64,000 nt of DNA. It comes from JBJHBP01 sp050485645 (GTDB lineage Bacteria; Pseudomonadota; Gammaproteobacteria; Steroidobacterales; Rariloculaceae). Numbering within the stretch: the stretch's first letter is position 1; every line of letters starts with the position of its first letter. Below the pieces are notes generated by a model. The model was given only the letters and a program-made list of their open reading frames with translations, searched no databases and was not told the origin of the DNA. Both the position numbers and the translations under genes were made by a program. Shown here one piece after another: positions 54,505-63,917 of the stretch. The stretch spans positions 62,001 through 126,000 of the forward strand of contig JBJHBT010000010.1 in the NCBI GenBank assembly GCA_050485645.1, given 5' to 3'.

Positions 54505-54630
54505 GGCGGCTGATCCGGATAGCGGGGGGCCGGCTAGTCTAGCGCAACCGTCAGGTTTGCGGGACCGGCGGCAGGACACGACAGGCCCGGGGCGCTTACA
54601 ATGAGCCACCATGGACGAGATTCAATTTTC

Positions 54631-55191
54631 ATGCCGATCAGCCTCCGCAATGCCATAGGCATCCTGCTGCTGGCCACGCTCGCGGGATTCTCGTGGTTGT
54701 GGAGCCGGTTCGAGACGAATACCGCCCTGCAAGCGCCGGAAGGCGTCAGCATCCATCCCGGCTACTACCTGATCGATGCCATGGTGCTCGGCACCGATGC
54801 GGAAGGCCGTGTACAGTACCGGCTCGACGCCGCCCGTATCGACCAGCGACCCGACCAGTCCCGGCTGACATTCAGCCACGTGGCGATCGAATATGCCGCG
54901 CAGGCCGACGCTTCGTGGACAGTCAGCGCCACCGAAGCCGAAGGACCCGAGGATCTGGGGTTTCTCGACCTGTACGGTGAAGTGCTGATCAGCGGCACAT
55001 CCGGCGATCGCAGTCCGGTGACCATTGAAACGTCGCTGCTGCGATTCGATCCGCACAGCCTGGTCGCGACCACGGATGCCGAGGTCCTGGTGACTGCGGG
55101 TGACCGGCAGCTGAGAGCGGTCGGTCTGGAAGCGCGGTTGCGGGACAATCAGCTGGAACTCAAGTCAGCGTTGCGCACACGACTGCGGTAG
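54631..55191 (+). CDS. lptC: LPS export protein LptC
   Basis: A 186-residue bitopic protein with one membrane helix (residues about 6-22) and a periplasmic beta-jellyroll (VSIHPGYYLIDAMVLGTDAEGRVQYRLDA). It bridges the LptBFG transporter and LptA. An ATG at 54601 would add 10 residues; neither start has a strong ribosome-binding site. The usual upstream neighbours kdsD and kdsC are not here. Confidence 0.88.
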   Translation: MPISLRNAIGILLLATLAGFSWLWSRFETNTALQAPEGVSIHPGYYLIDAMVLGTDAEGRVQYRLDAARIDQRPDQSRLTFSHVAIEYAAQADASWTVSATEAEGPEDLGFLDLYGEVLISGTSGDRSPVTIETSLLRFDPHSLVATTDAEVLVTAGDRQLRAVGLEARLRDNQLELKSALRTRLR

Positions 55192-55212
55192 GCCGCGGCC
55201 ACATAGATACGG

Positions 55213-56037
55213 ATGATGCGATTCCCATTCAGAGCCACCACGCCATGCCGGCGGCGACCGTCGGACGTCACAGCGCCGTCGCCGCTCGCGGCCGTGCTGC
55301 GTGCGGCGACGCTGGTGGCGGTGCCGGGGCTGCTGCTCGCGACTGCCCTCAACGCGCAGGATGACGGCCTGCGGATCGGCGACCGCGACAGCCCCGCCGA
55401 GGACTGCGATGTCGAGGCGGATTCGGGCTCGCTGCGCATCGAACCGGATGGGAGTCAGGTATTCGTGTTCGAAGGCCTGACAACCGTCTGTCAGGGATGG
55501 CGGGTGGACGCGGACCGCGCCACCGACTTCGACGACACACAGCGAGAACTGCGGCTGAGCGGCAATGTCAGCATCAGCAGCGGGCTCGCGTCTCTCACGG
55601 CTGACGAACTGATACTGCTCGGCAGGCGTGAACCGCGCTCGGAATGGCATCTGACGGGCAACGTGCGGATGCAATTCGAAGGCACCACGCTGCTGGCCGA
55701 CCGGGCATCGTTCGTCGCCGAGGGCGAGGTATTGACGCTGGCCGAGCTGGAAGGCTCGCCGGCGCGATTCGAGCACCTCGATCCCGCGGGCGGCACGGTC
55801 AGTCGTGGCAGCGGCGAGCGTATCGAAGTCGATCCGCGGGCCGGAACCATGCGGCTGCCGGGAGCGGCGCGTGCGTCGATCCAGTCGGAAGGCCGCCCGG
55901 ACACCGAGTTTACCGGCTGCGACATCGCATACGACATCAGACTCGGCCGGGTAACCACCATCAATTCCGACTGCGGCGAATCGCTGCGCATCCGACGTGC
56001 GCCACAGGCCGCCGGCAACGGCGATCAGACGCCATGA
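55213..56037 (+). CDS. lptA: LPS transport periplasmic protein LptA (long form)
   Basis: A 274-residue secreted OstA/LptA-fold protein, longer than the 185-residue E. coli form. After a signal ending near LNAQ come the repeating strands VEADSGSLRIEPDGSQVFVF, LSGNVSISSGLASLTADELI and LTGNVRMQFEGTTLLADRA. The last block is an extra 60-70 residues. Cysteines at 65, 93, 236 and 254 in the mature part suggest disulfides. It lies between lptC and lptB, and its stop overlaps lptB by ATGA. Confidence 0.82.
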   Translation: MMRFPFRATTPCRRRPSDVTAPSPLAAVLRAATLVAVPGLLLATALNAQDDGLRIGDRDSPAEDCDVEADSGSLRIEPDGSQVFVFEGLTTVCQGWRVDADRATDFDDTQRELRLSGNVSISSGLASLTADELILLGRREPRSEWHLTGNVRMQFEGTTLLADRASFVAEGEVLTLAELEGSPARFEHLDPAGGTVSRGSGERIEVDPRAGTMRLPGAARASIQSEGRPDTEFTGCDIAYDIRLGRVTTINSDCGESLRIRRAPQAAGNGDQTP

Positions 56038-56762
56038 CCAGCACACTCGAGGCGGTGGGCATCTCCAAGCGCTATCGCGCGCGTCAGGTCGTCCGCGAAC
56101 TGTCGCTGAGCATCGCCAGCGGTGAGGTCGCGGGCCTGCTTGGCCCCAATGGTGCCGGAAAGACCACCGCGTTCTACATGATGGTGGGACTGGTGGGCTG
56201 CGACCAGGGACGCATCCTGCTCGACGGCAGGGACATCACCCGCCTGCCGATGCACAGCCGCGCGCAGCAGGGCGTGGGCTATCTGCCGCAGGAGGCATCG
56301 GTGTTCCGCAAGCTCAGCGTTGCCGACAATATTCGCGCCATCCTGCAGACGCGCCGCGACCTGGATCGCGCGGCGCGGCAGATGATGCTCGAAACGCTGC
56401 TCGAGGAACTGCATGTCGGCCATGTCCGCGACAGTCTCGGTGTGAGTCTGTCCGGTGGCGAGCGCAGGCGCGTGGAAATCGCCAGAGCACTGGCGGCCGA
56501 ACCGCGTTTCATCCTGCTGGACGAGCCGTTCGCGGGCGTCGACCCGCTGTCGGTTCTGGATATCCAGCGTATCATCCGCCACCTGACACAGCGCGGCATC
56601 GGCGTGCTGATCACGGACCACAATGTACGCGAGACGCTTGGAATCTGCGGACGGGCATATATCCTGAACAACGGTGAATTGATGGCGTCCGGCACACCGG
56701 ATGAGATTCTTTCGAACCAGAGCGTGCGCAAGGTGTATCTGGGCGAGGGCTTCTCGCTGTAG
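56034..56762 (+). CDS. lptB: LPS export ABC transporter ATPase LptB
   Basis: A 242-residue ABC ATPase that powers LPS extraction with LptF/G. Walker A GPNGAGKTT is near residue 38, the Q-loop lies in YLPQEASVFRKLSV, the signature LSGGERRRVEIARAL follows, then Walker B FILLDEPFAGVDP and the switch His in ITDHNVRE. The start is the ATG overlapping the lptA stop; the open frame upstream is a shadow of lptA. Confidence 0.97.
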   Translation: MTSTLEAVGISKRYRARQVVRELSLSIASGEVAGLLGPNGAGKTTAFYMMVGLVGCDQGRILLDGRDITRLPMHSRAQQGVGYLPQEASVFRKLSVADNIRAILQTRRDLDRAARQMMLETLLEELHVGHVRDSLGVSLSGGERRRVEIARALAAEPRFILLDEPFAGVDPLSVLDIQRIIRHLTQRGIGVLITDHNVRETLGICGRAYILNNGELMASGTPDEILSNQSVRKVYLGEGFSL

Positions 56763-56777
56763 CGCCGGGCTTGAACG

Positions 56778-58232
56778 ATGTTGAAACCCTCCTTACAGCT
56801 GCGCCTCGCGCAGCAGCTCACAATGACGCCGCAGCTGCAGCAGGCCATCCGGCTGCTGCAGCTGCCCGTCATGGAGTTGCAGACGCAGATCCAGGAAGCG
56901 CTGGAACAGAACGTCATGCTGGAGGCCGAGGAGCAGGACTTTGCCGTCGGCGAATCAACGGCCGCGGAGAGTGAGGCAAACACCGACACGGTCATCGACG
57001 CGGCGGGCGACGACTCCGGTGAAGCCGACTACGACAATGTCAGCGTCGCCGATGACAGCAGCTGGGAAGAAAGCCGGCACACCGGCCCGTCGGAGGCGGC
57101 GCGTGGTTCCGGTAACGGCGAACACATGGAGCAGGCCGACCGTTCCGCGGAGTCGCTTCAGGATCACCTGTTGTGGCAGTTGGAGCTGGAAAACTTCGAT
57201 CCCCGCACCACGGCCATCGGTCAGGCCATCATCGATGCGATCAACGACGACGGCTATCTCACCGACGATCTCGACACCATCGCCACGACCCTGGCCCCCG
57301 ACATCGTTGCGCATGTCGATGAAATCGAAGCGGTGCTGCGCATCGTGCAGCAGCTGGACCCGGCCGGTGTCGCCGCGCGCTCGGTCAGCGAGTGCGTTCT
57401 GCTGCAGCTGGCGGCACTGGCGCCGGACACGCCGGCGCTGGACATCGCGCGGCGCATGGTCGAGGAACATCTCGAACTGGTTGCCGAACACCAGTTCAGC
57501 GCGCTCAAGCGGCGGCTCAACATCAACGATGAGGAACTGGAAACCGCCGTGGCGCTGGTCCGTTCCTGTCACCCACGGCCAGGTGCCGCGATCAATGCGC
57601 CGGCTGCCGACTACGTCGTTCCGGATGTGTTCGTGCGCAAGTTCGACGGGCATTGGGTTGTGGAGCTGAACAATTCGATTGCACCGCAGCTCAAGGTCAA
57701 CCAGACCTACGCCAGCTCGCTGGGTCGAGGCGCCGAGTACGATGTGCTGCGCACCCAGCTTCAGGAGGCGCGCTGGCTGGTTCGCAGCCTGGAGATTCGC
57801 AACGAAACGCTGCTCAAGGTAGCGTTGAGCATCGTGCAGCGGCAAACCGAGTTCCTCGACCTTGGCGACGAATACATGAAGCCTATGATCCTGCGCGACG
57901 TGGCGGAAGCCATAGAAATGCACGAATCCACGGTTTCCAGGGTAACCACCAACAAATACATGCTTACACCCCGCGGCATTTTCGAGTTCAGATACTTCTT
58001 TTCCAGCCACGTGGCCGGAGACGAAGGTGATCAGTCATCAACCGCGGTGCGCGCCAAGATCCGCAAACTGATCGCCGCGGAGAACCCGGAGAAGCCGCTG
58101 AGCGACAACCAGATCGCGAAAATACTGTCCGACGACGGCATCAACGTGGCGCGCCGCACTGTCGCCAAGTACCGGGAAGCCATGAAGATCCTGTCGTCCA
58201 GCGAGAGAAAACGCAGCAAATTGGCCGGGTAG
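56778..58232 (+). CDS. rpoN: RNA polymerase sigma-54 factor RpoN
   Basis: A 484-residue alternative sigma factor. The N-terminal activator-interacting region is Gln-rich (LRLAQQLTMTPQLQQAIRLL), an acidic linker follows (residues about 50-110), then the core-binding domain, the helix-turn-helix (MHESTVSRVTTNKYM) and the RpoN box ARRTVAKYRE near 461. It starts 15 bp after lptB, the standard lptB-rpoN-hpf-ptsN order. Its -24/-12 recognition element is found upstream of pilA in this window. Confidence 0.97.
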   Translation: MLKPSLQLRLAQQLTMTPQLQQAIRLLQLPVMELQTQIQEALEQNVMLEAEEQDFAVGESTAAESEANTDTVIDAAGDDSGEADYDNVSVADDSSWEESRHTGPSEAARGSGNGEHMEQADRSAESLQDHLLWQLELENFDPRTTAIGQAIIDAINDDGYLTDDLDTIATTLAPDIVAHVDEIEAVLRIVQQLDPAGVAARSVSECVLLQLAALAPDTPALDIARRMVEEHLELVAEHQFSALKRRLNINDEELETAVALVRSCHPRPGAAINAPAADYVVPDVFVRKFDGHWVVELNNSIAPQLKVNQTYASSLGRGAEYDVLRTQLQEARWLVRSLEIRNETLLKVALSIVQRQTEFLDLGDEYMKPMILRDVAEAIEMHESTVSRVTTNKYMLTPRGIFEFRYFFSSHVAGDEGDQSSTAVRAKIRKLIAAENPEKPLSDNQIAKILSDDGINVARRTVAKYREAMKILSSSERKRSKLAG

Positions 58233-58284
58233 GCGCCGCGGCGTCCCCGAATCAGGAACCAAGCAGACGCAAGGAGTGTCAAAA

Positions 58285-58605
58285 ATGCAACTGACTGTAA
58301 CAGGCCATCACGTGGATCTGACAACGGCACTACGCGAGTATGTCGGCAACAAGCTGGCCAAGCTGGAGCGCCACTTCGACAACGTCACCGACGTGCACTG
58401 CGTGCTCACGGTAGAGAAGCTGGCCCACAAGGCGGAGGCGACCGTGCAGCTGGCGGGCGGTACACTGTTCGCCGACTCAACCGAAGGCGACATGTACGCC
58501 GCCATCGACGGGCTGGTCGACAAACTCGACCGCCAGATCATCAAGCACAAAGAAAAACTCACCGACCACCACGCCCGCGACGTCGACAAATCCAGCTTCA
58601 GCTGA
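58285..58605 (+). CDS. hpf: ribosome hibernation promoting factor (short HPF)
   Basis: A 106-residue protein of the YfiA/HPF family. LTVTGHHVDLTTALREYVGNKLAKLERHFDN and the basic patch DRQIIKHKEKLTDHH are characteristic. It binds the 30S subunit and promotes 100S dimers in slow growth. The ATG follows AAGGAG with 8-bp spacing; a GTG three codons earlier is less likely. It belongs to the rpoN operon. Confidence 0.95.
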   Translation: MQLTVTGHHVDLTTALREYVGNKLAKLERHFDNVTDVHCVLTVEKLAHKAEATVQLAGGTLFADSTEGDMYAAIDGLVDKLDRQIIKHKEKLTDHHARDVDKSSFS

Positions 58606-58651
58606 TTTCAGCCGCGGCACGCCCAGCCTATTTCACCATTAGTTCAGAAAC

Positions 58652-59128
58652 ATGGACGTAGCAAGAATTCTCAAACCCGGCAACATCCGCTGCGAACGCC
58701 AGGCGGGCAGCAAGAAGCGTGCGCTCGATCTGCTCAGTGAAACCCTGGCCGACGCGGCTGGCGCGTCCAGCGCCTGCGAAGTGCTCGAAGGACTCGCCGG
58801 CCGCGAACGCCTGGGTTCCACCGCGCTGGGCCGCTCCGTGGCGGTCCCGCACGCACGTCTGGCCGGCATCCAGCATAGCGTTGCCGCCTTCCTCAAGCTC
58901 GACGAGCCGGTCGATTTCGATTCCACGGACGGCAAGCCGGTCGACCTGCTGTTCGGTCTGCTGGTCCCGGCCAACTGCGCCAAGGAAGACCTGAAGACCA
59001 TACGCGAGCTCGTGGACTGGCTGCAGGACCCAGGCCTGCAGCAGGACCTGCGTTCCACCGATGACCCCGAAGTGCTGCATCACCTGCTGATCGACAAGGC
59101 ACCGCGCAACGGCAGCAGCGTCGCCTGA
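58652..59128 (+). CDS. ptsN: nitrogen-related PTS enzyme IIA PtsN
   Basis: A 158-residue EIIA-Ntr protein. The phosphorylatable His is in VAVPHARL near residue 69, preceded by RERLGSTALG. It regulates potassium and nitrogen-linked functions by its phosphorylation state. The partner NPr is not found after rapZ in this window, although it often is in this operon. Confidence 0.95.
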   Translation: MDVARILKPGNIRCERQAGSKKRALDLLSETLADAAGASSACEVLEGLAGRERLGSTALGRSVAVPHARLAGIQHSVAAFLKLDEPVDFDSTDGKPVDLLFGLLVPANCAKEDLKTIRELVDWLQDPGLQQDLRSTDDPEVLHHLLIDKAPRNGSSVA

Positions 59129-59142
59129 GCCGGATAACGACG

Positions 59143-60009
59143 ATGCGCCTGGTCATTATCAGCGGATTGTCCGGGTCGGGAAAAAGCGTTGCCCTGCATG
59201 TGCTGGAGGACCTTGGGTTCTACTGCATCGACAACATCCCGGTACGTCTGCTGGGATCGTTCATCGAAGACTTCATCGACCACAGTGATGACACCTACGA
59301 CAACGTCGGTGTCGGACTGGATGCGCGCAACCGCGCTGCCGACATCGCCGAGATCCCGAACCTGGTCCGCAAGCTGCGCGCCGATGGCGTCACCTGCGAG
59401 GTGCTGTTCCTGCAGGCCAGAGACGATGTGATACTCACGCGTTTCAGCGAAACCCGGCGTCGACATCCGCTGACCAGCGACGACGTCAGCCTGCTCGAGG
59501 CGGTCCACAAGGAACGCGAGCTGCTCGGTCCCATCATCAACACCGCGGACCTGATCATCGATACCAGCACAACCAGCGTATACGACCTGCGTGAGCAGGT
59601 GCGTGCACGCATCGGTCCGCGCGACCCGGGTTCACTGTCGATACTGCTGGAATCATTCGGCTACAAGCACGGCCTGCCGCCGGATGCCGATTTCGTCTTC
59701 GACGTGCGCTGCCTGCCCAATCCTTACTGGGAACCTCAGTTGCGCCAGCTGTCGGGCAGGGACGAGCCGGTGCGGACTTTTCTGGGCAATCAGCCGCGTG
59801 TGCAGGAAATGGTGGACGACATCCATGCCTTTCTGGATCGCTGGATTCCGCGCTATCAGGACTTCCAGCGCTCCTACCTGACCGTTGCGATCGGCTGCAC
59901 GGGCGGCCAGCACCGATCCGTCTACATCGTCGAAACGCTGGCGGTAAGACTGGGATCCCGGCATGGCCGCATCCAGACACGGCACCACGAGCTGCCCGAC
60001 CCGACCTGA
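59143..60009 (+). CDS. rapZ: RNase adapter protein RapZ
   Basis: A 288-residue protein with an N-terminal P-loop (GLSGSGKS at 8-15) and a C-terminal RNA-binding domain with the AIGCTGGQHRSVYIVETLA block. In enterics it directs RNase E to the GlmZ small RNA and controls glucosamine-6-phosphate synthesis. It starts 14 bp after ptsN and ends the operon, converging on the patatin gene. Confidence 0.95.
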   Translation: MRLVIISGLSGSGKSVALHVLEDLGFYCIDNIPVRLLGSFIEDFIDHSDDTYDNVGVGLDARNRAADIAEIPNLVRKLRADGVTCEVLFLQARDDVILTRFSETRRRHPLTSDDVSLLEAVHKERELLGPIINTADLIIDTSTTSVYDLREQVRARIGPRDPGSLSILLESFGYKHGLPPDADFVFDVRCLPNPYWEPQLRQLSGRDEPVRTFLGNQPRVQEMVDDIHAFLDRWIPRYQDFQRSYLTVAIGCTGGQHRSVYIVETLAVRLGSRHGRIQTRHHELPDPT

Positions 60010-60032
60010 GCACCCGCCGCGCAGCGGCCGAT

Positions 60033-61256
60033 TCAATCCTCCAGGTCCCTGCGCAGATGTTCAGGCGCATCCAGCGGCGGAATGTCGCGATCGAACAGGA
60101 AGTTCTCCAGCCTGTCCCTGATGCTCATCGCATCGCGGTAGCCCAGATCGATCAGTTCGCGCGTGAAGCCCGACTCGAACAGCATGTAGCTCACCAGCTG
60201 CATGCCGTCGCGGTTCATCGCGCCGACGCCGCGCAGCAGCATCCTCAGCGCGCGCGGCAGTTCATGTGCGTGCCGGGCCGCGATGGCGCGCAGATCTTCA
60301 GAGGGCAGCACCACCTGGACGTGCAGCGGTCGCAGCTGGGCGAGCGGCCCCGACAGTCGGCGGCCGCCGATCTGTTCGAGAATCCTGTTGACGCGAGTCA
60401 GGCGCTCCAGGTCGGTGGACAGTCCATCCAGAAACAGTGCGTCGAGCATGTAGCCGCCCAGCTGGCCCAGCGTCGGCGCGGGCAGGTCATGGTGTTGCGC
60501 CGGATCCAGCGGCTCGGGATCCGGATGTTCGTCGCGCACACTCACCACCAGCATGCGATCGGCGCCCAGATGCACGGCCGGACTCAGCGGCGCCCGATGC
60601 CGCATCGATCCGTCGCCGTAGTACTCCCCGGCGATACGCACCGGTGGAAAGATGAATGGCACCGCGGCACTGGCCATCAGGTGATCGACATCCAGACGCG
60701 TGGCGCGGCCGACGCGCCGTACACGAGACCAGGGCCGCATGGCGTCCCCGCCCTGGAAAAAGGTCACCGACCGGGACGACGTGTACGCCGATGCCGTGAT
60801 GGCCAGCGCGTCCAGATAGCCGCGGTCGATCGCCTGCGCGATGCGCGAGAATTTCACCTGCTCGGCCAGCAATGCACGCAGCGGTGAGTTGTCCAGCAGT
60901 GCCAGCGGATTGCGCACACCCAGGCCGCCGACCACCAGTGCCGCCAGCCAGTGCAGGCTCGACCTGAGCATCGCAAGATTGTCGGTGCGAAACACCTGCG
61001 ATGCGGTGAAGTTGGCCCAGACCTGCTCCATCTCCGCGACGGCGCGTCGGAAGCGCGCCGCACGGCTGGCGATCACGGCGGCATTGATCGCACCGGCGGA
61101 CGTGCCGCAGATCACCGCGAAGGGATTGGGTGCGTTGGCCGGCAGCAGCGAGGCCACTGCCTTCAGCACACCCACCTGATAGGCGCCGCGGGCGCCGGCA
61201 CCGGGAAGTATCAGCGCCTTGCGAACCGGATCAGCCACGCTCCCCGGCTGTGCCAT
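60033..61256 (-). CDS. patatin-like phospholipase
   Basis: A 407-residue lipid acyl hydrolase family protein. The oxyanion motif is GAGARGAYQVGVLKA, the nucleophile elbow is GTSAGAINA (Ser about 52), and the second catalytic residue is Asp in YGDGSMRH near 217. The C-terminal 180 residues form an unassigned helical extension. There is no signal peptide. Its start overlaps the pyk 3' end by 26 bp, so it is probably translated from the pyk transcript. The substrate is unknown. Confidence 0.82.
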   Translation of the reverse strand: MAQPGSVADPVRKALILPGAGARGAYQVGVLKAVASLLPANAPNPFAVICGTSAGAINAAVIASRAARFRRAVAEMEQVWANFTASQVFRTDNLAMLRSSLHWLAALVVGGLGVRNPLALLDNSPLRALLAEQVKFSRIAQAIDRGYLDALAITASAYTSSRSVTFFQGGDAMRPWSRVRRVGRATRLDVDHLMASAAVPFIFPPVRIAGEYYGDGSMRHRAPLSPAVHLGADRMLVVSVRDEHPDPEPLDPAQHHDLPAPTLGQLGGYMLDALFLDGLSTDLERLTRVNRILEQIGGRRLSGPLAQLRPLHVQVVLPSEDLRAIAARHAHELPRALRMLLRGVGAMNRDGMQLVSYMLFESGFTRELIDLGYRDAMSIRDRLENFLFDRDIPPLDAPEHLRRDLED

Positions 61257-62712
61257 CAGGCACGGTCAGAATCTGCAGCGTATTGGTACGGCCCGCCACA
61301 CCTTCCATGTCACCCTTGGTGAACAGCACGAGATCACCCGGGCTGACGGCACCATCGGCCAGCAGGGTATCGAACACCGCCTGATGCACGGCCGGCGGAT
61401 CGACGTCCACGATGTCGAACGGCACCGCATAGACGCCACGATAGATGGTCACGCGGCGACGCGTGGCGCCGTGTCGCGTGAACGCGTAGATCGGAATGTC
61501 CGAGCGCACGCGGGACATCCACAGGGTCGTGGAACCGGACTCGGTGAGCGCGATGATCGCCTTCACCGCAAGATGATTGGCCGTGTACATCGCGGCCATG
61601 GCGATCGCCTCGTCGACATGGCTGAACACGTCCTCGAGGCGGTAGTTGGCGGCGCGGCGGAATGTTTCGTGCCGCTCCGCTCCCACGCACAGCTCCGCCA
61701 TGGTCCGTACCGACTGTACCGGGAAGCGACCAACCGCCGTTTCCGCGGACAGCATCACGGCGTCGGTACCGTCCATCACCGCGTTGGCAACGTCGGAGGC
61801 TTCCGCGCGCGTCGGCATGGGCTGCTGAATCATCGATTCCAGCATCTGCGTGGCGGTAATCGACACCTTGTTGCGTGCACGGGCCAGACGGATCAGCCCC
61901 TTCTGCAGCCCGGTCATCGCCGCATAGCCAACCTCCACCGCCAGATCACCACGCGCCACCATGATCACATCGCTGACATCGATGATCGCGCGGATGTTCT
62001 CCACCGCTTCCGCGCGCTCGATCTTCGCGACCATGTGGCCTTGGCCACCGGCGGCGCGCAGCAATGCGCGGGCCTCCTCGATGTCGTCGGGTCCGCGGGC
62101 GAAAGACACCGACACGAAGTCCAGCTCGAGCTTCGCGGCGGTAATCAGGTCTTCCCTGTCCTTGTCGGTCAGCGCCGGCGCCGAAAGACCGCCGCCGCGA
62201 ATGTTCAGCCCCTTGCGATCGCTGAGCCGGCCACCCTCCTGCACCACGCAGTGCACCTGCGTATCGCGCACATCGGTCACCTGCATCGCGATCAGGCCAT
62301 CGTCCAGCAACAGCACGTCGCCGGTCTTCACGTCCTTGACGAGATCGTGATACGCCACACCCACCGAGCGGGCGTCGCCCTCGGTCGGGTTCATCGCAGT
62401 ATCGAAAGTGAACATCGATCCTTCATGAAGGATCACGCCGCCTTCGCGGAACGACTCGATGCGGATTTTCGGCCCGCGCAGATCGCCCATGATCGCGACA
62501 TAGCGGCCGACCTTTTCGGCGATGCTGCGCACCAACCCGATGCGCTCGGCATGTTCGGCCTGCGAGCCGTGAGAAAAATTCACCCGCACGACATCGACGC
62601 CGGCAGCGATCATGCGCTCCAGCGCGGCCGGGTCATCGGTAGCCGGGCCGAGCGTTGCGACAATCTTGGTTCGTCGGCGGGAGGGCTCGGAATACTGGTT
62701 GAAAATCTGCAT
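61231..62712 (-). CDS. pyk: pyruvate kinase
   Basis: A 493-residue enzyme converting phosphoenolpyruvate and ADP to pyruvate and ATP. The N-terminal RRRTKIVATLGPATDDP, the active-site region MVARGDLAVEVG, and ATQMLESMIQQPMPTRAEASDVANA are intact. The C-terminal allosteric domain is present. It lies 3 bp after pgk in a gap-pgk-pyk glycolytic operon. Confidence 0.96.
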   Translation of the reverse strand: MQIFNQYSEPSRRRTKIVATLGPATDDPAALERMIAAGVDVVRVNFSHGSQAEHAERIGLVRSIAEKVGRYVAIMGDLRGPKIRIESFREGGVILHEGSMFTFDTAMNPTEGDARSVGVAYHDLVKDVKTGDVLLLDDGLIAMQVTDVRDTQVHCVVQEGGRLSDRKGLNIRGGGLSAPALTDKDREDLITAAKLELDFVSVSFARGPDDIEEARALLRAAGGQGHMVAKIERAEAVENIRAIIDVSDVIMVARGDLAVEVGYAAMTGLQKGLIRLARARNKVSITATQMLESMIQQPMPTRAEASDVANAVMDGTDAVMLSAETAVGRFPVQSVRTMAELCVGAERHETFRRAANYRLEDVFSHVDEAIAMAAMYTANHLAVKAIIALTESGSTTLWMSRVRSDIPIYAFTRHGATRRRVTIYRGVYAVPFDIVDVDPPAVHQAVFDTLLADGAVSPGDLVLFTKGDMEGVAGRTNTLQILTVPDGTAGERG

Positions 62713-62715
62713 TGA

Positions 62716-63906
62716 TCAATCGACCTGCTGATCGTGGCTGGATGCTGCCTCGGCTGCACGCTGCTCGAGTACGGCAACGGCCGGCAGCGTCCTGCCTTCC
62801 AGAAACTCAAGGAACGCGCCTCCACCCGTGGAGACGTAGGAAATATCCTGACTGACACCGAACTGCTCCAGCGCGGCCAGCGTATCGCCGCCGCCGGCGA
62901 TCGAGAACGCCCCGCTCGCCGCCACCGCCATGGCCACGCCGCGCGTACCCGCCGCGAACTGCGGATGCTCGAAAACACCCACCGGGCCGTTCCAGACGAT
63001 CGTTCCGGCGGCCTGCAGCAGTTCGCCATAGCGGGCCACGGTGACCGGCCCGATGTCGAGAATCATGTCGTGATCGCCCACCGCATCGATGCCGACCACG
63101 CGGCCCGTGGCGGACTCATCAAGGCCGGGGCCAACGACGACATCGTCGGGCAGCGGGATCGTTACGCCGCCGAAGCTGCCGTCGAGCAGTTTTCGCGAGA
63201 AGTCCATGCCTTCGTCGTCCACCAGCGAACGGCCCACCGCCACGCCGGACGCGGCCAGCAGTGTATTGGCGATGCCGCCGCCCGTGATCAGCACGTCCAC
63301 TCTGGAGGCAAGAGACTTCAGCACCTCCAGCTTGGTCGATACCTTGGAGCCGCCGACGATCGCCACGAGCGGGCGACGCGGCGCACTCAAGGCCCGCGAC
63401 AGGGCGTCCAGCTCGGCAACCAGCAGCGGCCCGGCACAGGCCACTTTGGCGTATTCGGCCGCACCCGCCGTGCTTGCCTGGGCGCGGTGCGCGGTACCGA
63501 AGGCGTCCATGACGAACAGGTCGCCCAGCGCCGCAATGCGCCTGGCAAGATCCGCATCGTTGGATTTCTCGCCACGCTGAAAGCGCACGTTCTCGCACAG
63601 CACGATCTCGCCCGGCGCGCACTCGACGCCATCCAGCCACTGCGATGCGAACCCGACCTCACGACCCAGCATTTCGGACAGCCGCTGCGCCACCGGCCGC
63701 AGCGAGTATTTTTCGTCGTACTCGCCTTCAACCGGGCGTCCCAGGTGCGAAAGCACGATCACCGCGGCACCGGCATCCAGTGCCGTGCGCAGAGTCGGCA
63801 GCGCCGCTTCCAGACGCCCGGAGCCGGCCACCCTGCCGTCCCGGATCGGAACATTCAGGTCTTCACGAATCACCACCCGCCGGTTGGCGAGCGGCAGGTC
63901 GGTCAT
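62716..63906 (-). CDS. pgk: phosphoglycerate kinase
   Basis: A 396-residue glycolytic kinase. RRVVIREDLNVPI, VLSHLGRP and the C-terminal GGGDTLAALEQFG motif are conserved. The ATG before TDLPLANRR was chosen. A TTG five codons upstream overlaps the gap stop as TTGA and would give the N-terminus TILRMTDL seen in pseudomonad Pgk, so it may be the true start. Neither has a clear ribosome-binding site. Confidence 0.93.
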   Translation of the reverse strand: MTDLPLANRRVVIREDLNVPIRDGRVAGSGRLEAALPTLRTALDAGAAVIVLSHLGRPVEGEYDEKYSLRPVAQRLSEMLGREVGFASQWLDGVECAPGEIVLCENVRFQRGEKSNDADLARRIAALGDLFVMDAFGTAHRAQASTAGAAEYAKVACAGPLLVAELDALSRALSAPRRPLVAIVGGSKVSTKLEVLKSLASRVDVLITGGGIANTLLAASGVAVGRSLVDDEGMDFSRKLLDGSFGGVTIPLPDDVVVGPGLDESATGRVVGIDAVGDHDMILDIGPVTVARYGELLQAAGTIVWNGPVGVFEHPQFAAGTRGVAMAVAASGAFSIAGGGDTLAALEQFGVSQDISYVSTGGGAFLEFLEGRTLPAVAVLEQRAAEAASSHDQQVD

Positions 63907-63917
63907 GCGCAGTATGG

